NCBI GenBank assembly: GCA_037349105.1
Contig: JAYJMM010000113.1
Location: 6,262,001 to 6,326,000, forward strand
Reading direction: 5' to 3'
Source: Limnomonas spitsbergensis
Taxonomy: Eukaryota; Chlorophyta; Chlorophyceae; Chlamydomonadales
DNA length: 64,000 nucleotides
Shown piece after piece: positions 49,001 to 58,639 of this stretch. Within the stretch, counting starts at the first letter, position 1. Each line of letters begins with the position of its first letter. The notes beneath the pieces were generated by a model. The model had not been told where the DNA came from, made no database searches, and saw only the letters and a program-made list of their open reading frames with translations. Made by a program: the position numbers and the translations under genes.

Positions 49001-49521
49001 ACCCTTACCCCAGAACAGCTGTGGATCAGTCAGCTGCCTCCTCCCTCCCACCCTCCACCCTTACCCCAGAACAGATGTGGATCAGTCAGCTGCCTCCTCC
49101 CTCCCAATCCTCACCCTTACCCCAGAACAGCTGTGGATCAGTGAGCTGCCTCCTCCCTCCCACCCTTCACCCTTACCCCAGAACATCTGTGGACCAGTCA
49201 GCTGCAACCTCCCTCCCACCCTTCACCCTTACCCCAGAACAGCTGTGGATCAGTCAGCTGCCTCCTCCCTCCTACCCCTCACCCTTACCCCAGAACAGCT
49301 GTGGATCAGTAACTTGCCTCCTCCCTCCCACCCTTCACCCTTACCCCAGAACAGCTGTGCACGAGTCAGCTGCCTCCTCCCTCCCACCCTTCACCCTTAC
49401 CCCAGAACAGCTGTGGATCAGTCAGCTGCCTCCTCCCTCCCACCCCTCACCCTTACTTCAGAACAGCCGTGGATCAGTCACCTGCCTCCTCCCTCCTACC
49501 CCTCACCCTTACCCCAGAACA
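46005..49521 (+). repeat. 3517-bp segmental tandem duplication, copy 1
   Basis: Begins just before the CCCCATAACAGCTG variant at 46051. It shares with copy 2 several variants that are rare elsewhere: CCATAACATCTG (47889/51406), CAACCTCCCTCCAACCC (48308/51825), GAACAGATGTGGACC (48510/52027) and GAACAGATGTGCACG (48902/52419). The offset is exactly 3517 bp throughout. Confidence 0.88.
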
Positions 49522-52500
49522 GCTGTGGACCAGTCAGCTGCCTCCTCCCTCCCACCCTTCACCCTTACCCCATAACAGCTGTGGACCAATCAGCTGCCTC
49601 CTCCCTCCCACCCCTCACCCTTACCCCAGAACAGATGTGGATCAGTAACCTGCCTCCTCCCTCCCACCCTTCACCCTTACCCCAGAACAGCTGTGGATCA
49701 GTCAGCTGCCTCCTCCCTCCCACCCTTCACCCTTACCCCAGAACAGCTGTGGATCAGTCAGCTGCCTCCTCCCTCCCACCCTTCACCCTTACCCCAGAAC
49801 AGCTGTGGACCAGTCAGCTGCCTCCTCCCTCCCACCCCTCACCCTTACCCCAGAACAGCTGTGGATCAGTAACCTGCCTCCTCCCTCCTACCCCTCACCC
49901 TTACCCCAGAACAGCTGTGGACCAGTCAGCTGCCTCCTCCCTCCTACCCCTCACCCTTACCCCAGAACAGCTGTGGATCAGTAGCATGCCTCCTCCCTCC
50001 CACCCAGAACAGCTGTGGACCAGTCAGCTGCCTCCTCCCTCCCAATCCTCACCCTTACCCCAGAACAGCTGTGGATAGTGAGTTGCCTCCTCCCTCCCAC
50101 CCTCCACCCTTACCCCAGAACAGCTGTGGACCAGTCAGCTGCCTCCTCCCTCCCAATCCTCACCCTTACCCCAGAACAGCTGTGGATCAGTAACCTGCCT
50201 CCTCCCTCGTACCCCTCACCCTTACCCCAGAACAGCTGTGCACGAGTCAGCTGCCTCCTCCCTCCCACCCTTCACCCTAACCCCAGAACAGCTGTGGATC
50301 AGTCAGCTGCCTCCTCCCTCCCACCCCTCACCCTTACCCCAGAACAGCTGTGGATCAGTCAGTTGCCTCCTCCCTCCCACCCACCACCCTTACCCCAGAA
50401 CAGCTGTGGACCAGTCAGCTGCCTCCTCCCTCCCAATCCCCACCCTTACCCCAGAACAGCTGTGGATCAGTGAGCTGCCTCCTCCCTCCCACCCTTCACC
50501 CTTACCCCAGAACAGCTGTGGATCAGTCAGCTGCCTCCTCCCTCCCACCCTCCACCCTTACCCCAGAACAGCTGTGGATCAGTCAGCTGCCTCCTCCCTC
50601 CCACCCTCCACCCTTACCCCAGAACAGCTGTGGACCAGTCAGCTGCCTCCTCCCTCCCAATCCCCACCCTAACCCCAGAACAGCTGTGGATCAGTCAGCT
50701 GCCTCCTCCCTCCCAATCCTCACCCTTACCCCAGAACAGCTGTGGACCAGTCAGCTGCCTCCTCCCTCCCAATCCCCACCCTTACCCCAGAACAGCTGTG
50801 GATCAGTGAGCTGCCTCCTCCCTCCCACCCTTCACCCTTACCCCAGAACATCTGTGGACCAGTAACTTGCCTCCTCCCTCCCACCCTTCACCCTTACCCC
50901 AGAACAGCTGTGGACCAGTCAGCTGCAGCCTCCCTCCCACCCTTCACCCTTACCCCAGAACAGCTGTGGATCAATCAGCTGCCTCCTCCCTCCCTCCCAC
51001 CCCTCACCCTCACCCCAGAACAGCTGTGGATCAGTCAGCTGCCTCCTCCCTCCTACCCCTCACCCTTACCCCAGAACAGCTGTGGATCAGTAACTTGCCT
51101 CCTCCCTCCCACCCTTCACCCTTACCCCAGAACAGCTGTGCACGAGTCAGCTGCCTCCTCCCTCCCACCCTTCACCCTAACCCCAGAACAGCTGTGGATC
51201 AGTCAGCTGCCTCCTCCCTCCCACCCCTCACCCTTACTTCAGAACAGCTGTGGATCAGTCAGCTGCCTCCTCCCTCCCACCCTCCACCCTTACCCCAGAA
51301 CAGATGTGGATCAGTCAGCTGCCTCCTCCCTCCCAATCCTCACCCTTACCCCAGAACAGCTGTGGATCAGTGAGCTGCCTCCTCCCTCCCACCCTTCACC
51401 CTTACCCCATAACATCTGTGGACCAGTCAGCTGCAACCTCCCTCCCACCCTTCACCCTTACCCCAGAACAGCTGTGGATCAGTCAGCTGCCTCCTCCCTC
51501 CTACCCCTCACCCTTACCCCAGAACAGCTGTGGATCAGTAACTTGCCTCCTCCCTCCCACCCTTCACCCTTACCCCAGAACAGCTGTGCACGAGTCAGCT
51601 GCCTCCTCCCTCCCACCCCTCACCCTCACCCCAGAACAGCTGTGGATCAGTCAGCTGCCTCCTCCCTCCTACCCCTCACCCTTACCCCAGAACAGCTGTG
51701 GATCAGTAACTTGCCTCCTCCCTCCCACCCTTCACCCTTACCCCAGAACAGCTGTGCACGAGTCAGCTGCCTCCTCCCTCCCACCCTTCACCCTTACCCC
51801 AGAACATCTGTGGACCAGTCAGCTGCAACCTCCCTCCAACCCTTCACCCTTACCCCAGAACAGCTGTGGATCAGTCAGCTGCCTCCTCCCTCCCACCCTC
51901 CACCCTTACCCCAGAACAGCTGTGGACCAGTCAGCTGCCTCCTCCCTCCCAATCCCCACCCTAACCCCAGAACAGCTGTGGATCAGTCAGCTGCCTCCTC
52001 CCTCCCAATCCTCACCCTTACCCCAGAACAGATGTGGACCAGTCAGCTGCCTCCTCCCTCCCAATCCCCACCCTTACCCCAGAACAGCTGTGGATCAGTG
52101 AGCTGCCTCCTCCCTCCCACCCTTCACCCTTACCCCAGAACATCTGTGGACCAGTAACTTGCCTCCTCCCTCCCACCCTTCACCCTTACCCCAGAACAGC
52201 TGTGGACCAGTCAGCTGCAGCCTCCCTCCCACCCTTCACCCTTACCCCAGAACAGCTGTGGATCAATCAGCTGCCTCCTCCCTCCCCCCCCTCACCCTCA
52301 CCCCAGAACAGCTGTGGATCAGTCAGCTGCCTCCTCCCTCCTACCCCTCACCCTTACCCCAGAACAGCTGTGGATCAGTAACTTGCCTCCTCCCTCCCAC
52401 CCTTCACCCTTACCCCAGAACAGATGTGCACGAGTCAGCTGCCTCCTCCCTCCCACCCTTCACCCTAACCCCAGAACAGCTGTGGACCAGTCAGCTGCCT

Positions 52501-53038
52501 CCTCCCTCCCACCCTCCACCCTTACCCCAGAACAGCTGTGGATCAGTCAGCTGCCTCCTCCCTCCCACCCTCCACCCTTACCCCAGAACAGATGTGGATC
52601 AGTCAGCTGCCTCCTCCCTCCCAATCCTCACCCTTACCCCAGAACAGCTGTGGATCAGTGAGCTGCCTCCTCCCTCCCACCCTTCACCCTTACCCCAGAA
52701 CATCTGTGGACCAGTCAGCTGCAACCTCCCTCCCACCCTTCACCCTTACCCCAGAACAGCTGTGGATCAGTCAGCTGCCTCCTCCCTCCCACCCCTCACC
52801 CTTACCCCAGAACAGCTGTGGATCAGTAACTTGCCTCCTCCCTCCCACCCTTCACCCTTACCCCAGAACAGCTGTGCACGAGTCAGCTGCCTCCTCCCTC
52901 CCACCCTTCACCCTTACCCCAGAACAGCTGTGGATCAGTCAGCTGCCTCCTCCCTCCCACCCCTCACCCTTACTCCAGAACAGCCGTGGATCAGTCACCT
53001 GCCTCCTCCCTCCTACCCCTCACCCTTACCCCAGAACA
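49522..53038 (+). repeat. 3517-bp segmental tandem duplication, copy 2
   Basis: Directly follows copy 1 in the same orientation. Few differences are visible. One is CTTACTCCAGAACAGCC near 52970 against CTTACTTCAGAACAGCC near 49453 in copy 1. After 53038 the sequence continues into the normal pre-module order, whereas copy 1 runs into the start of copy 2, which defines the junction at about 49521/49522. Confidence 0.88.
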
Positions 53039-53721
53039 GCTGTGGATCAGTCAGCTGCCTCCTCCCTCCCAATCCTCACCCTTACCCCAGAACAGCTGTG
53101 GATCAGTGAGCTGCCTCCTCCCTCCCTCCCTTACCATTACCCCAGAACAGCTGTGGATCAGTAACCTGCCTCCTCCCTCCTACCCCTCACCCTTACCCCA
53201 GAACAGCTGTGGACCAGTCAGCTGCCTCCTCCCTCCTACCCCTCACCCTTACCCCAGAACAGCTGTGGATCAGTAGCCTGCCTCCTCCCTCCCACCCAGA
53301 ACAGCTGTGGATCAGTAGCCTGCCTCCTCCCTCCCACCCAGAACAGCTGTGGACCAGTCAGCTGCCTCCTCCCTCCCAATGCTCACCCTTACCCCAGAAC
53401 AGCTGTGGATCAGTCAGCTGCCTCCTCCCTCCCAACAGCTGTGGATCAATCAGCTGCCTCCTCCCTCCCACCCTCCACCCTTACCCCAGAACAGCTGTGG
53501 ATCAGTCAGCTGCCTCCTTCCTCCCAATCCTCACCCTTACCCCAGAACAGCTGTGGATCAGTAACCTGCCTCCTCCCTCCTACCCCCCACCCTTACCCCA
53601 GAACAGCTGTGGATCAGTCAGCTGCCTTCTCCCTCCCACCCTTCACCCTTACCCCAGAACAGCTGTGGACCTGTCAGCTGCCTCCTCCCTCCCAATCCTC
53701 ACCCTTACCCCAGAACAGCTG

Positions 53722-54737
53722 TAGACACGTCCCCTCTCCCCCCATCACATGTCCCAGCCCATGGCCAGACACATCCCCTCTCCCCCACCACCTGCACCAG
53801 CTCATGGCCAGACACATCCCCTCTTCCCCCACCACCTGTCCCAGCCAGAACAGGTATGGATCAGTCAGCTGCCTCCTCCCTCCCAACCCTCACCCTTACC
53901 CTCCTCACCTCTGCACCTGCCAGCCCAGGGCCATTTACATTTTTGGCATTTTGGTCAGCTGCTTCATATCCTTTCACTCCACATCTGGCCAGCTCTCCAC
54001 CTACTTACTGTACCTTTCTTCCCTATTTTCAGAAGATCAACCAACATCCCAAGTCTCCAACCAAGAGGCCTATCATCTTGCAAGCTCAAGTCCACGTTCC
54101 CGCCAGTAAGCACCAAATAAATGCACCAAATAAATGCACATCAATGCCCTGCCCCCATCACCTGTCCCAGCTCATGGCCAGACACATCCCCTCTCCCCCC
54201 ATCACCTGTCCCAGCTCATGGCCAGACACATCCCCTCTCCCCCCATCACCTGTCCCAGTTCATGGCCAGACACATCGCCTTTCTCCACACCACCTTGCAT
54301 CCGTCACTTCGTAGCTTTCGTATATTGTGTCTTGCACACTTTAATCAAAGCACCCATACCAAAGATAAAATCTGTAGGAGTAGGAGTTGTGAGTCAACCT
54401 GGGATTGCTTGCTGTACCTGCCTTGTACCATCCATGTATTAAGATGTACATGAGGCCCACATGGCAGTACAGTATCCTTAGAAAATTCGCAAACCCTGCA
54501 TTGCCTGAACCCTCCAGCTTTCCTTTCAATTCCTAGGTCCTGAGCCATCCAGCCTTGCCACCAACCCTGTATCCTGAGTCCTCCAGCCTTGCACTCAACC
54601 CCTAGGTCCTAAACCCTCCAGCCTTGCACTCAACCCCTGGGTCCTAAACCCTCCAGCCCACTGGGCAGGACAACTCGTAAGAATATTCTGGAACCCTGCC
54701 CCCTCGTGTGCTAGGCTGCACATCCTACCCCTTATCT
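53722..54737 (+). repeat. Conserved ~1-kb module, copy 5
   Basis: Displaced about 10.7 kb from copy 4. It has CATCACATGTCCCAGCCC near 53745 and one C fewer in the second 44-bp unit near 53785. The third downstream 44-bp unit reads CATCACCTGTCCC where copies 1-4 have CATCACCCGTCCC. Confidence 0.92.
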
Positions 54738-56567
54738 CAGAACAGCTGTGGATCAGTGAGCTGCCTCCTCCCTCCCACCCTTCACCCTTACCCCAGAACA
54801 GCTGTGGATCAGTCAGCTGCATCCTCCCTCCTACCCCTCACCCTTACCCCAGAACAGCTGTGGATCAGTAACCTGCCTCCTCCCTCCTACCCCTCACCCT
54901 TACCCCAGAACAGCTGTGGATCAGTACCCTGCCTCCTCCCTCCCACCCTTCACCCTTACCCCAGAACAGCTGTGGACCAGTCAGCTGCCTCCTCCCTCCC
55001 ACCCTTCACCCTTACCCCAGAACAGCTGTGGACCAATCAGCTGCCTCCTCCCTCCCACCCCTCACCCTTACCCCAGAACAGCTGTGGATCAGTAACCTGC
55101 CTCCTCCCTCCCACCCCTCACCCTTACCCCAGAACAGCTGTGGATCAGTAACCTGCCTCCTCCCTCCCACCCCTCACCCTTACCCCAGAACAGCTGTGGA
55201 TCAGTAACCTGCCTTCTCCCTCCTACCCCTCACCCTTACCCCAGAACAGCTGTGGACCAGTCAGCTGCCTCCTCCCTCCTACCCCTCACCCTTACCCCAG
55301 AACAGCTGTGGATCAGTAGCATGCCTCCTCCCTCCCACCCAGAACAGCTGTGGATCAGTCAGCTGCCTCCTCCCTCCCACCCCTCACCCTTACCCCAGAA
55401 CAGCTGTGGATCAGTCAGCTGCCTCCTCCCTCCCACCCCTCACCCTTACCCCAGAACAGCTGTGGATCAGTAACCTGCCTCCTCCCTCCTACCCCTCACC
55501 CTTACCCCAGAACAGCTGTGGACCAGTCAGCTGCCTCCTCCCTCCTACCCCTCACCCTTACCCCAGAACAGCTGTGGATCAGTAGCATGCCTCCTCCCTC
55601 CCACCCAGAACAGCTGTGGACCAGTCAGCTGCCTCCTCCCTCCCAATCCTCACCCTTACCCCAGAACAGCTGTGGATAGTGAGCTGCCTCCTCCCTCCCA
55701 CCCTCCACCCTTACCCCAGAACAGCTGTGGACCAGTCAGCTGCCTCCTCCCTCCCAATCCTCACCCTTACCCCAGAACAGCTGTGGATCAGTAACCTGCC
55801 TCCTCCCTCGTACCCCTCACCCTTACCCCAGAACAGCTGTGCACGAGTCAGCTGCCTCCTCCCTCCCACCCTTCACCCTAACCCCAGAACAGCTGTGGAT
55901 CAGTCAGCTGCCTCCTCCCTCCCACCCCTCACCCTTACCCCAGAACAGCTGTGGATCAGTCAGCTGCCTCCTCCCTCCCACCCTCCACCCTTACCCCAGA
56001 ACAGCTGTGGACCAGTCAGCTGCCTCCTCCCTCCCAATCCCCACCCTTACCCCAGAACAGCTGTGGATCAGTGAGCTGCCTCCTCCCTCCCACCCTTCAC
56101 CCTTACCCCAGAACAGCTGTGGATCAGTCAGCTGCCTCCTCCCTCCCACCCTCCACCCTTACCCCAGAACAGCTGTGGATCAGTCAGCTGCCTCCTCCCT
56201 CCCACCCTCCACCCTTACCCCAGAACAGCTGTGGACCAGTCAGCTGCCTCCTCCCTCCCAATCCCCACCCTAACCCCAGAACAGCTGTGGATCAGTCAGC
56301 TGCCTCCTCCCTCCCAATCCTCACCCTTACCCCAGAACAGCTGTGGACCAGTCAGCTGCCTCCTCCCTCCCAATCCTCACCCTTACCCCAGAACAGCTGT
56401 GGATCAGTCAGCTGCCTCCTCCCTCCCACCCTCCACCCTTACCCCAGAACAGCTGTGGACCAGTCAGCTGCCTCCTCCCTCCCACCCCTCACCCTCACCC
56501 CAGAACAGCTGTGGATCAGTCAGCTGCCTCCTCCCTCCTACCCCTCACCCTTACCCCAGAACAGCTG

Positions 56568-56735
56568 TAGACACGTCCCCTCTCCCCCCATCACCTGTCC
56601 CAGCCCATGGCCAGACACATCCCCTCTCCCCCCACCACCTGCACCAGCTCATGGCCAGACACATCCCCTCTTCCCCCACCACCTGTCCCAGCCAGAACAG
56701 GTATGGATCAGTCAGCTGCCTCCTCCCTCCCTCAT
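56568..56735 (+). repeat. Truncated sixth module copy at the right end of the array
   Basis: It matches the first ~165 bp of the module (44-bp-type units, then CAGAACAGGTATGGATCAG and one 56-like unit). It breaks off after CTCCTCCCTCCC, and unrelated sequence (TCATCTTCTTAGC) follows. This is the sharp right edge of the 50-kb array. Confidence 0.93.
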
Positions 56736-56824
56736 CTTCTTAGCTTTGTATAATTCTTCTGGACATGTTTCAGAGACGGTTGGACCCCTTAAAACCGGTC
56801 TCCTAGGTCGTGGGAGACGGGTTT

Positions 56825-58524
56825 ATGCCTCGTCGGACACACGCTCCAGAACCCTCCATCATCCGCGCATTGACCACCGCGTCGTTATTGACGCTCGTTA
56901 CCATGGTCTTAAATATGGCCGATCTTGCACACAGCAAGTATGTTCGTTTCCTTTTTCAGTCCCCTTACCTGAAAAGACCAGAATGCGAAGATACCGTATA
57001 CGATCCAACTTGTGTCAGCCTCCTTCCTTCGCTACGAATGATAACGTGTTGGAAATTGATTGGTCTGATGGACGCCGCCCCGAATATGGATGTTATTGGC
57101 AAGCACGTTTTGGCCTCCATTTGCTCGATTTTACCGCCTGAGTGCTGGTGGCTGCCCACCGTTGATGAGGCCCTTGCGGCCAGTAGGTTATGGTGCGTTT
57201 TTTTCTGTAACAGCATGATCATGCCTTTATGTCCTGATGATGGATGACATGAAAACCACTATAGGATGAATGCTCCAGAGCCCAGGCCTGCGTGGACACG
57301 GCACGTGAATGCCGTCACCGCCTTGCGCTCTGCTCATGTGGTCTCCAGCCGTTATTCCAGCCATGTGCATGTCTCCCCAGCCATTCCCAACATAGTGGTA
57401 GACCCCTTCAGCCTGGAGAGTTGTGAATGTGCTGGCACTGCTTGGGGATGGCCCGTCATGATGGGCAGCATGTACTTGCCTGGCAGTGTCGGAGCACCTA
57501 CCAAGGAACAGATGTGGCCCCTATTTCACCCTCTGGCTCACGTGAGGTTAGTCTTTTTTTATCCCTTTCCCTTTCCTTTCAAGCGTTAAGCCCCCCCCCC
57601 CCCTCCCCCATTTCTTTCCAGGCACCGTTTTGCGGACCCTGCAGTTGAACGCCACCTGTTGACCTTGCGTGTCCTTGCACACGTCAAGGCTGAGGCCGAT
57701 GGGTCCTACCGGTCAAATAGCCGATCTTGTCAATTTCTGCAGTCTTTGCTGATGCACGTCGACTCAGCGGCCGTCCCCCTTTCACTGTCAGCCGCCACGA
57801 GGGAATGGATAGCAAGCATGGATGCAGGTTTTTTGCCCGTGCCCCCCATCCTTTCTGCCCGGCCCTTGCTGGCTTATTCCGACAAGCTCCACGTCTCCTC
57901 CGCGTGCATGGTGTTTGACCCGCTTAGGGTGGCCTCCAATTCGCTGTTCCACGTGCATAATGGCTACTTGATGATGAAAATTGGTCGAACAGGTGATTGG
58001 TTCATGATATTTGTATTCTTTATCGCGTGCCCGAATGCATGCACCATTATTCTCCTGATCCCTAACCCTCACGCCCACCTCTTGTAGGTTCTTCCTCCCC
58101 TGCTGTTGGCTTGGCTGGCCGTGGCCGTCCCCCGAAGGGTCCTCTCCGTTCTGAGTATGTGCATCGGCTGGTCCATTTCTTTTTTAACGGCCCCCCACCT
58201 CCTGGGGACGACGGTGTATATGTGGTCATGCACACATGTGGGAATCAGCAGTGCATGTCGCCCCTCCACCTGAAGTGGGGGAATCGCAGCTTGAACCCTA
58301 GCATGTTTTTATTTGATAATTTTTCAGAGTCTGTGGCCGAGCGTTTGATTCATCATGATCGCATGTTAGAAGATGCAACGAAGGAGATTTTGCTTGCTGG
58401 ACCCCTGTCTCCTTCAAACCCTCGGTTGGCTCGGTTGAAGCGCCGGCGTCCTCCCGCGGGAGAAGCGCATGTGGCTGCTTGCAATGATTTATGTGTCCGG
58501 GCTCTAGATTTTGGAGAGGCTTGA
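56825..58524 (+). CDS. His-Cys-box (I-PpoI-like, His-Me finger) endonuclease-domain protein, 4 exons
   Basis: Exons are 56825-57192, 57265-57546, 57622-57992 and 58088-58524, giving 485 aa. Introns of 72, 75 and 95 bp are GT-AG (donors GTGCGT, GTTAGT, GTGATT) with phases 2, 2 and 1, and every junction restores one open frame. A donor at 57187 is an alternative for intron 1. The start is the first in-frame ATG, 21 bases after a TAG. Near the C-terminus lies the zinc/active-site motif: H389, C391, C396 and H401 in HTCGNQQCMSPLHLKW, then N410 nine residues after H401. This spacing matches the I-PpoI His-Cys box, where His98 is catalytic and Asn119 binds metal. The N-terminal ~380 residues are unrecognised, with a hydrophobic stretch around residues 12-34. 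The tail is basic (RLKRRRPP). By family it should cut DNA with a divalent metal. It may belong to a mobile element, which is inference. Nuclease identity is good; biological role is open. Confidence 0.82.
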
Positions 58525-58571
58525 ACAATGTGCTTCAGAGATAGCCTCTCTCTTTTCTGTGGATCTAATTT

Positions 58572-58576
58572 TGTAA
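58572..58576 (+). promoter_or_regulatory. Candidate polyadenylation element TGTAA
   Basis: TGTAA lies 47 bp after the stop codon of the endonuclease gene, within TTTTGTAAGCAC. TGTAA is the usual chlorophyte poly(A) signal. An AATAAA at 58628-58633 is an alternative. Both are short motifs, so support is contextual. Confidence 0.4.
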
Positions 58577-58639
58577 GCACAAGGCTCGCACTCCAATGAC
58601 ATATGCTCACTCCGCCTGCAAGCTGGAAATAAAGGCTAA

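Larger units (their letters stand above)
6452..56567. repeat. Megasatellite: ~800 copies of a 56-bp unit with five embedded modules
   Basis: The unit starts CAGCTGTGGATCAGTCAGCT, continues GCCTCCTCCCTCCCACCC and ends CTCACCCTTACCCCAGAA, 56 bp in all. About 45 kb of unit sequence implies roughly 800 copies. Recurrent variants include TGGACCAGTCAG, TGGATCAGTAACC, TGGATCAGTGAGC, TGCACGAGTCAG, CATCTGTGGACC with GCAACC, and TGGATCAATCAG. Length variants of 36, 42, 54 and 60 bp also recur. Blocks of units lie at 6452-11103, 12121-16294, 17312-29627, 30645-42993, 44011-53721 and 54738-56567, separated by the modules. Variant order is shared between distant blocks, which shows higher-order repeat structure. 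Open frames here, up to 583 aa, follow from the unit lacking stops in all forward frames. Their ends fall on AGTGAG, AGTAAC and AGTAGC variants. I do not call them genes. Confidence 0.97.

Noticed and set aside
6452..56567. CRISPR array
   Set aside because: Units are contiguous with no unique spacers, the unit is 56 bp and imperfect, the context is eukaryotic and there are no cas genes.
6452..56567. CCCTAACCC motifs in some units as telomere-derived sequence
   Set aside because: They arise by a single T to A change in the common CACCCTTACCCC segment of the unit, so they need no telomeric origin.
6504..56743. Well over a hundred plus-strand open frames of 70-583 aa across the 56-bp array
   Set aside because: The unit has no stop in any forward frame and a length of 2 mod 3, so open frames are expected by construction. 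Their ends are set by single-base variants.
55951..57141. 396-aa ORF running from the array into unique DNA
   Set aside because: Its C-terminal part is read in the wrong frame relative to the phase-consistent exon 1 of the endonuclease gene, and its N-terminal part is satellite.
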